The position numbers and the translations under genes are program-made. A stretch of 64,000 bases of DNA from Streptomyces sclerotialus (GTDB lineage Bacteria > Actinomycetota > Actinomycetes > Streptomycetales > Streptomycetaceae): contig NZ_JBFOHP010000002.1 of assembly GCF_040907265.1 (NCBI RefSeq), positions 8,060,001 through 8,124,000 on the forward strand, in the 5' to 3' direction. Shown here in pieces: positions 6,694-15,255 of this stretch; within the stretch, counting starts at the first letter, position 1; every line of letters starts with the position of its first letter. The notes beneath the pieces were generated by a model. It had not been told where the DNA came from. It saw only the letters and a list, made by a program, of their open reading frames with translations, and made no database searches.

Positions 6694-9663
6694 CTACGGC
6701 TTCGCGGTGACACCCTTGGGGACCAGCTGGTCGTAGGCCGTGCTGAGCCTGGCGGTGATGTGCTCGACGCCGATGGTGTCGAGGCCTCTCTGTCCGGCTG
6801 CGGCGGCCTTCGCCGCGGAGAGTGCGGGAGCGAAGAGGGCCCATGAGCCGGCCGTGTAGTCGGCCCGCGACGGGTTGCCGATCTTCTTCAGAAGGCTGCG
6901 GATCGGTGTCCTGTCCACGGTGCCGGACACCTCGGCGGAGGTGGCGTGGAAGGCGTCGAGGACGAGTTTCCCGGACTTGAGGACGAACTTCGCGGTGTGG
7001 GGGCCGTCGGGCAGGCCGCGGAGCGTACACGTCGCGAGCCGCTTGTCGGTGGCGGTGGTTTTCGCGTCCTTGGCGAGCAGCTTTCCGTCGACGTGGATGT
7101 CGAGGACGGCGCTGCCGTCGTTGCCGCCGATGACGTCGATGCCGGTGCCGGTGAACGGGACGGTGACCGACGCACCGGCGTCGTTGCTCGTCGACGTGGA
7201 GCGGTACCAGTCCATCGCGTCGCCGAATGCGTTCTTCCTGCTCCACGCTCCGTCGTAGGTGAGCGAGCTGTCCATGTCGTCGAACTGGACGCTGGAGTAC
7301 GGTGTGTAACCGTCGACCTTCTCCACCTTGAGGTTGTCGAACGCGGTTCTGTGGAAGTCGGTCCCGAGTGTGACGCGGCCTTCGGTTTCCGGAGTCGGGT
7401 CCTGGTAGGTGTGGACGGGTTTTCCGTCGATGTAGGCCGTGATCGTCGCGCCTTTCGCCTCGATGGCGAGGCGGTAGGAATCGGACGCTGCGACCTGCCC
7501 TGTTCTGATCGCCTTGCCGTACTCGGAAAACGTCCATGAGCCGTTCGGGGCGATGCGGACGCTGTAGGCGGCGTCGCTGGTCGCCATGCCCTTCTGCTGG
7601 CGGACGCCCAGGGTCGCGAGTCCGCCGGCCGGGTCCGGGAACGAGACGTCGACCGTGGCCTTGTAGTTCTGCCAGCGGAAGTCGCCGACCGTCGTGTTCG
7701 GGGTGTTCCGGTTCCAGGCGCCGGTGTCCTTCATGGACTGGTCCATGTACTGGTACAGCACATTGTCGCCGCTCGCGTTCTTCCCGACTTCCCAGGCGCC
7801 CGTCCGGTCGACCATGTAGCGGGGCTGAGCGCCACGCGATGCCAGATAGGACTGGGATACCTGACGTGTGCCGTTGCCGGTCCCGACCCGGACCTTGCCT
7901 TCCTCCTCGTATCCGAAGTCGTCGGCGTAGAGGAAATCGTCGCGGGTGTGGTGCGTCTTCCCGGTCCCGTCGGTGTCGAGCACCGTGCGCTCGCCGGACT
8001 TCGGCAGACGCTGCTTCACCGCCTTGTCGTGGCTCTTGTCGAGCGTCGTCAGGGTCACGATCGATCTCGGCTTGACCGTGTAGGTGTAGTAGCCGTCTCT
8101 GCCGGGGCGGATCTCGTCGACGAGGTGCTTGAAGTTGGCGTCGTAGGGCTTCCCCGCGTCCGTGCCACGCGTTTCCCAGATCTCCATGGCCGGGTTCCCG
8201 AGCCGCATGTTCTCGGTTCTGATCCGGTAGGTCCTGGACCGGTCGCTGTCGTTGACGACGACCGTCGAGAAGTCCTTCTTACGCGGATCCGCGAGCGTCA
8301 TGTAGCTGGGCGCCCCGTTCGAGCCGTCGATGTCGACGGTACCGCTCACCCCGCTGTAGCCGGCTTCCGGCACGGTGCGCCAGATCCCGGCGGTGTTCGT
8401 GCCGTTCTCCCAGCCGGTCTTCGCGAACTGGGTGAAGTGCTGCATGACATGAATGGCCGCGTCGTAGTGGAGGTATCCCGACCACGGGTCGCGGGCGCTG
8501 ACGAGTTCCTTGTGGCTGTATTGCGCGCCTTCGTAGAAGGACCCGACCGCCGGCTGGAAGACGTAGTGCGTCCTCTTCGAGTTCGCGTAGCCCTTGACGA
8601 GGCGGTTCGCGAGGTCCAGCGCGCTCTGGACGCCGCCGATGCCGGTACTGGTTCCCTCCGGGCCTTCGGTGTTGTTGACGCGGTATTCGGTGTAGCCGAA
8701 CGAGGCGGTTCCTTCGCTGTACCAGACCTCCTTGTCCTGCTCGTACTTGTTCGCACCGGTCGCCAGCTTGGTGTAGGGCAGGTGCGTGTCGCTGTCTTCG
8801 GCACCCTCACGCCGGTCTTCGGTGGTGTAGTGGTAGCCGACCGCGTCGACGATGCCGAAGAGTTCCTCGTCGCTGAGCACCGACGGTCCGATGTGGTGGG
8901 TGTTGTTCTCGTCGGACGCGATGATTTTGATGCTGTGGTACGCCTTCTCGACCTGCTTCCGCTTGTGCGGTGGAATGTTGTAGCGCGGATCGGCGAAGTC
9001 CGTGTCGGACAGCACCGCGTTCTTGTACCACTTGATGAAGGACTCGTCCGGATTCCGCGTCTCGTTCGTGTCCGGGTCGACGTAGTCGACCAGGTACCCG
9101 TACTTCTCGTAGGCGTCGAGGATCGTCTCCTTGTACCACCGGTACATCTCGTCGGTGCCGGTGCCCTTGTCCCATTCCTTCTGGACCCATTCGGGCATGA
9201 CCCAGCGGAGAATCGAGACCTTGAGTTCCGGGTTCACCGTCTTGGCGTCCGCGGCCAGTTGAAAGCCCGGGGAACGGGACGCGTCGGCGAGTTCGTCCGG
9301 CGTGCGCATGGTCGCCGGGTCGGCGCCGGTCGAGGTGTTCGTGTCTGAACCCATCTCGACCTTGACGTGGTTGATCAGGGGGTTCTTCCCGCCGAACAGG
9401 ACCTTGACGAGCTGCCAGTACCGGTCCGGGTGCTGCGCCTTGTAGTCCATCAGCAGGTTGCTCGTGCTGTTGCAGCTGAGCAGGCCGAGGCCCTTGTAGG
9501 TCAAGCCGTGCACGTTGTCCGCGCGTATGTCGTCGCCGTTGACCACGATCTCCACGGGATCGTCCGCGGGGTGGGCGGCGGGCGCGGTGATCACTCCGGC
9601 CGCCAGCGCCGTGGTGACTGCCGCGGCGAGCGACATCCGTCCGAGTCTTCGCTGCGTACCCAT
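6694..9663 (-). CDS. GH59 galactosylceramidase-like secreted glycosidase
   Basis: A 989-aa exported protein; start at 9663 after GAGGAGGAG (a GTG 42 bases upstream lacks a good site). After a Sec signal ending near PAAHPADD come segments I match to GH59 galactocerebrosidase: NHVKVEMGSDTNTSTGADP, IKIIASDENN, ELFGIVDAVGYHY, EVWYSEGTASFG, DPWSGYLHYD, TQFAKTGW. The Asn-Glu in DPDTNETRNPD should be the acid/base and the Glu in WYSEG the nucleophile. A lectin-like domain (ending GTDFHRTAFDNLKVEKVDG) and an extra sugar-binding module (VPFTGTGIDVIGGNDG) follow. It likely removes beta-galactose from galactolipids or galactans. Divergent from the regulator at 9898. Confidence 0.85.
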   Translation of the reverse strand: MGTQRRLGRMSLAAAVTTALAAGVITAPAAHPADDPVEIVVNGDDIRADNVHGLTYKGLGLLSCNSTSNLLMDYKAQHPDRYWQLVKVLFGGKNPLINHVKVEMGSDTNTSTGADPATMRTPDELADASRSPGFQLAADAKTVNPELKVSILRWVMPEWVQKEWDKGTGTDEMYRWYKETILDAYEKYGYLVDYVDPDTNETRNPDESFIKWYKNAVLSDTDFADPRYNIPPHKRKQVEKAYHSIKIIASDENNTHHIGPSVLSDEELFGIVDAVGYHYTTEDRREGAEDSDTHLPYTKLATGANKYEQDKEVWYSEGTASFGYTEYRVNNTEGPEGTSTGIGGVQSALDLANRLVKGYANSKRTHYVFQPAVGSFYEGAQYSHKELVSARDPWSGYLHYDAAIHVMQHFTQFAKTGWENGTNTAGIWRTVPEAGYSGVSGTVDIDGSNGAPSYMTLADPRKKDFSTVVVNDSDRSRTYRIRTENMRLGNPAMEIWETRGTDAGKPYDANFKHLVDEIRPGRDGYYTYTVKPRSIVTLTTLDKSHDKAVKQRLPKSGERTVLDTDGTGKTHHTRDDFLYADDFGYEEEGKVRVGTGNGTRQVSQSYLASRGAQPRYMVDRTGAWEVGKNASGDNVLYQYMDQSMKDTGAWNRNTPNTTVGDFRWQNYKATVDVSFPDPAGGLATLGVRQQKGMATSDAAYSVRIAPNGSWTFSEYGKAIRTGQVAASDSYRLAIEAKGATITAYIDGKPVHTYQDPTPETEGRVTLGTDFHRTAFDNLKVEKVDGYTPYSSVQFDDMDSSLTYDGAWSRKNAFGDAMDWYRSTSTSNDAGASVTVPFTGTGIDVIGGNDGSAVLDIHVDGKLLAKDAKTTATDKRLATCTLRGLPDGPHTAKFVLKSGKLVLDAFHATSAEVSGTVDRTPIRSLLKKIGNPSRADYTAGSWALFAPALSAAKAAAAGQRGLDTIGVEHITARLSTAYDQLVPKGVTAKP

Positions 9664-9790
9664 CCGGCTCCGACTCCTCCTCAGCGGGGTGCTGACACGC
9701 TTCACTGCTTCACTGCTTCAGTGGATTGGATCAGGGGAGCGATCCGGAGGGGAATCGACGCCGCAGGAATCGATCAGAAGCGATCAACTA

Positions 9791-9802
9791 CGAAACCTGT
9801 CG
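9791..9802. promoter_or_regulatory. Degenerate copy of the TGAAACCTTTCA operator
   Basis: CGAAACCTGTCG differs at three positions from the 12-bp palindrome found at 11028, 11156 and 35837. It lies in the divergent gap between the GH59 gene and the LacI-sensor regulator, where an autoregulatory site would be expected. Confidence 0.4.
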
Positions 9803-9897
9803 AGGTGTGACGAGACCTCTCCTTTCGATCGGGAACGATAATGTGAAGGTGACTGCCGGGCCTCGTGGGAGGCAAGGCGTTGAGGAGGGCCCGAACG

Positions 9898-11013
9898 ATG
9901 CCGCTGGCAGCGCAGCGCCACGAACGCATCCTCGCCGCGGTCCGGAAGCACGGCATGGTCCGGCTCGCGGATCTGGTGGAGCAGCTGGGTGTCACAGCGG
10001 TGACGGTCCGCCGGGACGTGACGCTGCTGGCCGACCGTGGTCTGGTGCAGCGGGTGCACGGCGGCATCGCCCTGCCGAACCGGGCGCAGCCACAGCAGGC
10101 GCGGGAGGAAGTACCCGGCGCCTACGGGCCGATGGCGACGGGCGCCCTGGTGGGCATGGTGGTGCCCTCGGTCGAGTACTACTGGCCCCCGGTCATCCAG
10201 GGCGCTCACGCAGCCGTGGCCGCCGCCGACGGCCGGCTCGTCATGCGGACCTCGCGATGGGACGACCCGGCCGAGGACAGGCGGCAGGTCAACGCACTCC
10301 TGGAGCGCGGAGTGCAGGCGCTGCTCGTGGCGCCCACGACCACCGGCGACGCGGCCATGGAACTGTTGCGCCGGCTGGGGTCGCTCGCCCTGCCGGTCGT
10401 CCTCGTCGAGCGCCGGCCTCCTCAAGAACTCGCCACGCTCGCACTGGACGCCGCCACGACCGCCCACGCCCTCGGCGCCGGCCTGGCCGTACGCCACCTG
10501 GTCGCGCTGGGGCACGGCCGCATCGGGTTGATCACCACCCGGCAGAGCCCGACGAGCACAGCGCTGCGGGCAGGCTGGCGGGAGGCGGTGGAGGTACTGG
10601 GGCTGCCCTCTCACGCGGGTCTCGATCTTGAGGTGCCTTCTTACGGCGCCGCGGGCTGGGGCGAGACGTACACCGGCATCCTGGAGAGCTGCCGCGAGCT
10701 CGGCGTACGGGCGCTGCTGGTGCATTCCGACCGTGAGGCCATCGGGCTGATCGAGCGGGGCCGGGAGCTCGGTATCGACGTACCGCGGGACCTGGCCGTA
10801 GTGACCTACGACGACGAGATCGGAGCGGCGTCCGACCCTCCGCTGACGGCGTTGCGGCCGCAGAAGCACCGTCTCGGCAAGCTTGCCGCCCAACTCGCGT
10901 TGGCCAAGATCGCGGATGTCGGTACGGAGTGGCCGGTGCACCGGGTCGAGCTCTGGCCGAACGTGGTGGTACGGGAGTCCTGCGGCACCCGGCCGGCGGC
11001 GTGCGCGCCTTAG
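9898..11013 (+). CDS. Chimeric transcriptional regulator: DeoR-type HTH with LacI-type sugar sensor
   Basis: A 371-aa repressor-like protein; the ATG at 9898 follows GAGGAGG. The first ~60 residues (QRHERILAAVRKHGMVRLADLVEQLGV, then TVRRDVTLLADRGLVQRVHGG) are a DeoR-type winged helix. The rest is the periplasmic-binding-protein fold of LacI regulators (GALVGMVVPSVEYYWPPVIQGAHAA, HLVALGHGRIGLITT, LAVVTYDDEIGAASDPPLTAL). It lies between GH59 and GH78/GH43 genes and a TGAAACCTTTCA site starts 15 bases after its stop codon, so it is the best candidate for the regulator that reads that palindrome, probably sensing rhamnose or a rhamnoside. That assignment is inferred. Confidence 0.85.
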   Translation: MPLAAQRHERILAAVRKHGMVRLADLVEQLGVTAVTVRRDVTLLADRGLVQRVHGGIALPNRAQPQQAREEVPGAYGPMATGALVGMVVPSVEYYWPPVIQGAHAAVAAADGRLVMRTSRWDDPAEDRRQVNALLERGVQALLVAPTTTGDAAMELLRRLGSLALPVVLVERRPPQELATLALDAATTAHALGAGLAVRHLVALGHGRIGLITTRQSPTSTALRAGWREAVEVLGLPSHAGLDLEVPSYGAAGWGETYTGILESCRELGVRALLVHSDREAIGLIERGRELGIDVPRDLAVVTYDDEIGAASDPPLTALRPQKHRLGKLAAQLALAKIADVGTEWPVHRVELWPNVVVRESCGTRPAACAP

Positions 11014-11027
11014 TCGCGACCCTTGAG

Positions 11028-11039
11028 TGAAACCTTTCA
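11028..11039. promoter_or_regulatory. Operator TGAAACCTTTCA, upstream copy
   Basis: A perfect copy of the 12-bp palindromic element that recurs at 11156 and 35837. It is 128 bp upstream of the second copy, so the pair could support DNA looping over the GH78 promoter. Confidence 0.65.
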
Positions 11040-11112
11040 GGCCGTCGCTAGCCCTCCCATGCTCTCCCTTGCCCTCCAGGCTCTCTCCTCGCGCCAAATT
11101 CTGGTCGACATC

Positions 11113-11141
11113 TTGACCGGTCGATCGCCGGAACCTAATCT
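11113..11141 (+). promoter_or_regulatory. Promoter TTGACC-17-TAATCT for the GH78 remnant
   Basis: A -35 TTGACC (11113-11118) and -10 TAATCT (11136-11141) with 17-bp spacing lie in an otherwise empty gap. The operator at 11156 begins 14 bases past the -10, a repressor road-block position, matching the layout in front of the rhamnose mutarotase gene. Confidence 0.6.
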
Positions 11142-11155
11142 CCCGAGAACTCCAC

Positions 11156-11167
11156 TGAAACCTTTCA
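11156..11167. promoter_or_regulatory. Operator TGAAACCTTTCA at the GH78 promoter
   Basis: An exact copy of the 12-mer at 11028 and 35837. It overlaps the expected transcription start or early leader, 16 bases before the coding start at 11184. Confidence 0.7.
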
Positions 11168-11183
11168 CGGTTGCGAGTGCCTC

Positions 11184-12275
11184 ATGTCCCGAGACCTGCC
11201 GCGACGGCGACTGCTTCAGCCGGGCGGTGCCGCAGCCGCCTCGGCCGTTCTGTCCCGGCCCGCGCAGGCTGCGGGCGTCACCCATGCCGCAGGTGGTAAG
11301 CCGTCCGCGCCCACCGGCATGCTGGCCGATCTGCTGCCGCAGGGGCTCGGCGTGAGCGCGGGGGATGACCTGCGCTTCAGCTGGCAGGTACCGGACCTCG
11401 GCGCCGGGACCGTACAACGCGCCTACCGGCTGCAGCTCGCCACCACTCCGGACGGCTTCGACGACGGCCACGTGCTGTGGGACTCGGGAAAGGTGACGGC
11501 CGCCGATTCCACCGCCGTGCCGTACGGCGGTCCGCCGCTGAGGGCCCGGACCGCCTACTGGTGGCGGGTGCGCAGTTGGGGTGGCCAGCGGTCCGCCTGG
11601 CCGCAGCCCGCGCTGCTCGCGACATCGGTCGAGGACGAGTGGGCGGCGCGGCTCATCTGGGCGCCTGCCGGGAAGACCATGACGGACGGCGCCACCCTGC
11701 CCGACGACGACACCTGGGCGCTTCTGCGCAAGGAGTACGTCCCGGGCAAGAAGAAGATCGCCGCCGCCGTCCTCTACGTGGCGGCCACCTCGCCCGATCC
11801 GTCCCGGCAGTACGTCGCCAGCACCATCGTGACCGAGGCGTGGGACCCCGCTCTGAAACCCCATATGACCTTCTCCCACGCGTGGGCTTCCGCGCCCGCC
11901 AACGCGGTCGCCCGCCATGTGCTCGGCGTCCAGGTCAGCAGGCCGGGCGCAGCGGAGTTCCGCATCCGGCCGCGGACCGGCGCCCTGACCGAGGCCGAGG
12001 GAACGGTTCCGTCGGTGCGAGGTCCCGTTTCGGTTTCCGTCCGCCGGGCGGGTGCCCTTCATGAGACGCGCGTGACCGTGCCACCGAACAGCGCGGCCGT
12101 GGTGGAGGTGGAAATCGGCGCTGCCGACTCCGGGGCGTACCGGACCGAGGCGACGGCCCCCGGAGGCCGGGGGCGGGTGAACGTGACGCCGTCGAGCGAT
12201 CTCACGGGACATGTGCTGCGCATCGGACCGGTCGGCTCAGGCACGACGACGGTGAGCCGAAAGCGCACTTCTTGA
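11184..12275 (+). pseudogene. Alpha-L-rhamnosidase (GH78) with the catalytic barrel deleted in frame
   Basis: The 363-codon frame is open but joins the two ends of a GH78 rhamnosidase. The N-terminus has a Tat-like signal (RRRLLQPGG), then the fibronectin-like domain (RLQLATTPDGF, WDSGKV, YWWRVRSWGG) and the start of the next domain (LLRKEYVPGKKKIAAAVLYVAA). After about residue 205 it jumps to the family's extreme C-terminal sheet: TIVTEAWDPALKP, FSHAWASAPANAVARHVLGV, FRIRPRTGALTEAEGTV. The (alpha/alpha)6 barrel with its acidic catalytic residues, several hundred residues in a ~1000-aa family, is missing. No hydrolysis is expected, though it could still be exported and fold as a sugar-binding relic. 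Promoter and two operators remain. Confidence 0.85.
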
Positions 12276-12321
12276 AACCGGCTGTGAGGGCAGTCGGCCG
12301 ACCGCGACGAGAGGAATTGCC

Positions 12322-13710
12322 ATGCCCCACCGCCGGACCGAGAACGGAGGGCGTCTTGCCGTGGCATTCGGCTGCGCGATGCTTCTCCTCAGTTCGATGT
12401 CTCTGCACGGTACGTCCCATGCTCAGGACGTGTCCGAAAATGCCCAGGGGCCGGCTGCCGACCGGCGGAAAGTGGCCGATGCCGCCGACGCCCTGCTCGT
12501 CCGGGACGCGAACGACGTACGCGGCAATGTGCATCTGCCGACCGAGGGGCTGCACCGGACGAGAGTGTCCTGGCAGTCGACCGACAGGAAGACCGTGACG
12601 CCCACCGGCGAGGTCACCCGGCCGGCCAACGGCGACGAGCCGGCGGAGGTACGGCTCACGGCGACGGTCCGGCTCGGCCACGTGCAGACCAAGCGCCGCT
12701 TCGACCTGACCGTACGGCCGTTGCCGGCGAAGGAGCCGCTCAAGGGCTATATGTTCAGCTATTTCACCGGTGAGGGCACCGCACAAGGGGAGCAGGTCTA
12801 CTTCGCCGCCAGTAAGGGCAATGATCCGCTCCACTGGGAAGAGCTGAACGGCGGTAAGCCGGCCCTCTTTTCGACGGAAGGCGACAAGGGCGTACGGGAC
12901 CCCTTCATCATCCGGTCCCCTGAGGGCGACAAGTTCTACCTGATCGCCACGGACCTGAAGATGCACGGCAACGGGAACTGGGACGAGGCGCAGCGCCACG
13001 GGAGCAAGTACATCGAGGTGTGGGAGTCCACCGATCTGGTGCACTGGTCCGATCAGCGGCACGTCCGCGTCTCGCCCGACACCGCCGGGAACACCTGGGC
13101 GCCGGAGGCGTACTACGACGACGGTATCGGCGCCTATGTGGTGTTCTGGGCTTCGAAGTTGTACGACGAGGCCGATCGCGATCACGTGGGCAGCTCCTAC
13201 CACCGGATGATGTACGCCACCACGCGGGACTTCCACACCTTCAGCGAGCCGAAGGTGTGGAAGGACCCGGGGTATTCGGTCATCGATTCCACGGTGATCA
13301 AGGACGGCGGTTCGTTCCACCGGTTCACCAAGGACGAGCGGGACAGCAGCTCGTCGAGCCCGTGCAGCAAGTTCCTCATCGCGGAGAAAGCGACCCGTCT
13401 GCTGGACCTGGACTGGGAATTCGTAGCCGAGTGCATCGGTAAGGGCGCGGAAGGGAAGCCCGGGGTCTCCCGTGGTGAGGGACCGACCGTTTTCAAGTCC
13501 AACACCGAGGACAAGTGGTACCTGTTCATCGACGAGTTCGGGGGTCGCGGCTACGTGCCTTTCGAGACCACGGACCTCGGCTCCGGCAGGTGGACCGTGT
13601 CCGAGGACTACGCCCTTCCCGCCCGCCCCCGGCACGGCACCGTCCTGCCGGTCACGCAGGCCGAAATGGACCGCCTCCGTTCCGGCACACCGCTCGTCAG
13701 TCTCCGGTGA
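12322..13710 (+). CDS. Secreted GH43-type glycosidase (arabinofuranosidase/xylosidase family)
   Basis: A 462-aa exported protein; start at 12322 after GAGAGGAA. A Sec signal (MLLLSSMSLHGTSHAQ) leads to a bacterial Ig-like domain (about 45-130: LHRTRVSWQSTDRKTVTPTGEV) and then a five-bladed propeller typical of GH43. The general base Asp is likely in GVRDPFII, the pKa-modulating Asp in VIDSTVIKD, and the acid Glu in RGEGPTVFKS. It would release arabinose or xylose from plant polymers outside the cell; linkage not predictable. It follows the GH78 remnant by 46 bases, so it may still be expressed from that rhamnose-type promoter. Its 3' end overlaps the convergent Nramp-like gene by 14 bp. Confidence 0.85.
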   Translation: MPHRRTENGGRLAVAFGCAMLLLSSMSLHGTSHAQDVSENAQGPAADRRKVADAADALLVRDANDVRGNVHLPTEGLHRTRVSWQSTDRKTVTPTGEVTRPANGDEPAEVRLTATVRLGHVQTKRRFDLTVRPLPAKEPLKGYMFSYFTGEGTAQGEQVYFAASKGNDPLHWEELNGGKPALFSTEGDKGVRDPFIIRSPEGDKFYLIATDLKMHGNGNWDEAQRHGSKYIEVWESTDLVHWSDQRHVRVSPDTAGNTWAPEAYYDDGIGAYVVFWASKLYDEADRDHVGSSYHRMMYATTRDFHTFSEPKVWKDPGYSVIDSTVIKDGGSFHRFTKDERDSSSSSPCSKFLIAEKATRLLDLDWEFVAECIGKGAEGKPGVSRGEGPTVFKSNTEDKWYLFIDEFGGRGYVPFETTDLGSGRWTVSEDYALPARPRHGTVLPVTQAEMDRLRSGTPLVSLR

Positions 13711-15136
13711 TGCCGATACCGAGGGTGTCCAGGACTCCGTACACACCGAGGAAGGCGATCGCCGCGCTGCTGACGGCGAGCGCGACCGTCAGCCGGACGC
13801 TGCCGCGGAACCGCCGGTCGACGCCGGTGGCCCGCAGCCGCCAGACGGCGGTCACCACCGCGAGCAGGAAGATCCCGCCGCCGACCCCGCCGATCTGCAC
13901 CATCAGCACCGGCGACTGGACGAACAGGAAGGACGCGGCCCAGACCGGCGGCAGGCAGCAGGTGAGGACGCGGATGGTGCGACGGCGTACGCGCACGTCG
14001 TGCCAGTCGAGCACGCCCAGCAGGCCGAGTGTGTTGGTCCACAGCCGCGGCACGCTGGCGGTCGAGCCGAACAGGGTGGAGAGCAGGACCGCGATGGCAC
14101 CGACGAGGAAGAGGTACTCCGCCCACGGGCCCATCGTGTCCGTGTAGCTGCGCGACAGCGTGGTGATCATCGAGTTGCCCTCGGGCACCAGGCCCTGCGG
14201 ATGCAGCACGGCCGCGCCGATCACGTAGAACGACAGCGTGCACAGGGTGCACACCAGCCAGCCCGCCGCCACGTCGAGCCGCATCACCTTCAGCCAGCCC
14301 TCGGCGCGCCGCGCCCGCTCCTCGGTGCCGTCGTCCGGGCCGGTCCAGCGGGCGTACCCCTTCTCCAGGCACCAGTAGGTGTACGTCGTCATCTCGTCCG
14401 CGCCGACGCCGGTGATGCCGAACATCGCGAGCGCCACACCTACCGTGCCGGCCGGGATGAGGAAGCTCAGGCCGGTGGCCAACTCGTCCCCGCCGTAACC
14501 GAATTCGGTGAGCGGCAGGCCGAGCGCCAGCGAGACGGTGGCGAGGGTGAAGACCACGACCGAGGCGACGCACAGCCGCTCGACCATGCTGTACTTGCCG
14601 GTGCTGAGCAGGGTCACCGAGAGCGCGGTGACGAGGACCGTCCACGCGGTGAGGGAGGGAAGGCTCAGGGCCTCGCCGGTGATCGGCCACAGGATGGAGC
14701 AGGCGGCCGCTGTGCCGCCGATGATGCCGCCGCGCTGGAACATCTTGGCGAAGTCCATGCCGATCCAGAGCCAGTTGATCCAGCTCACCCGGCCGATGCG
14801 CGGACCGACGTCCCGGAAGCCGTCCAGCGCGGTACGGCCGTTGAGTATCGTCCAGCGGGCCAGCTCCATCTGGACCCACACCTTCACACCGGTACTGATG
14901 ATCACCAGCCAGAGCAGTGCGAAGCCCGCCTTGGCGCCGAGCGAGGTGGTGACGATGAGCTCGCCCGAGCCGACCACGGCGGCCGACAGGACGAAGCCGG
15001 GGCCGAGGTGGCGCAGCCGGCCGGTGAAGGACCGCGGCGCCTCGCGGGCGTCCTCGGCCCGCAGGGCGTACGGATCCGGGAGCGCGGTCGCGGCGGAGGC
15101 GTTCCCGGGCGGGGGCTGCGTCGTCGTCTTCGACAT
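13697..15136 (-). CDS. Nramp-fold transporter lacking the canonical metal motifs
   Basis: A 479-aa membrane protein with about eleven hydrophobic segments and overall Nramp/LeuT-fold similarity (RLRHLGPGFVLSAAVVGSGE, GIDFAK-like WIGMDFAKMFQRG, VGVALAMFGITGVGADEM). Metal-ion Nramps carry DPGN in helix 1 and a Met-Pro-His in helix 6; here they read GSGE and GVGADE, so both metal-ligand sets are gone. It is the last gene of the minus-strand sugar-acid operon, separated from the dehydrogenase gene by a 119-bp gap with a homopurine repeat. Transport of an organic acid or another ion seems likelier than Mn/Fe uptake; this is inference. The start at 15136 is the only one preserving helix 1. Confidence 0.75.
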   Translation of the reverse strand: MSKTTTQPPPGNASAATALPDPYALRAEDAREAPRSFTGRLRHLGPGFVLSAAVVGSGELIVTTSLGAKAGFALLWLVIISTGVKVWVQMELARWTILNGRTALDGFRDVGPRIGRVSWINWLWIGMDFAKMFQRGGIIGGTAAACSILWPITGEALSLPSLTAWTVLVTALSVTLLSTGKYSMVERLCVASVVVFTLATVSLALGLPLTEFGYGGDELATGLSFLIPAGTVGVALAMFGITGVGADEMTTYTYWCLEKGYARWTGPDDGTEERARRAEGWLKVMRLDVAAGWLVCTLCTLSFYVIGAAVLHPQGLVPEGNSMITTLSRSYTDTMGPWAEYLFLVGAIAVLLSTLFGSTASVPRLWTNTLGLLGVLDWHDVRVRRRTIRVLTCCLPPVWAASFLFVQSPVLMVQIGGVGGGIFLLAVVTAVWRLRATGVDRRFRGSVRLTVALAVSSAAIAFLGVYGVLDTLGIGITGD

Positions 15137-15186
15137 GACGGGTCCCTAAGCGTGTGAGGCGGCCCGGGAGCGGCACCGGGCCGGGA

Positions 15187-15253
15187 GGGAGAGGGGAGAG
15201 GGGAGAGGGGAGAGGGGAGAGGGAGGAAGGGAGAGGAGAGAGGAGAGGAAGGA
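15187..15253. repeat. Homopurine (GAGAGGG)-type tandem repeat, G-quadruplex-prone
   Basis: About 67 bases without a single pyrimidine on the plus strand, including five GGGG runs each separated by AGA and followed by shorter GGGAGGAAGG and GAGAGG units. It fills most of the gap between the dehydrogenase and Nramp-like genes. It could form a G-quadruplex or triplex and lower expression of the distal gene; it is also expected to vary in length by slippage. Confidence 0.8.
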
Positions 15254-15255
15254 GA

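Noticed and set aside
15181..15255. Purine repeat as a CRISPR array
   Set aside because: The unit is about 7 bases with no unique spacers.
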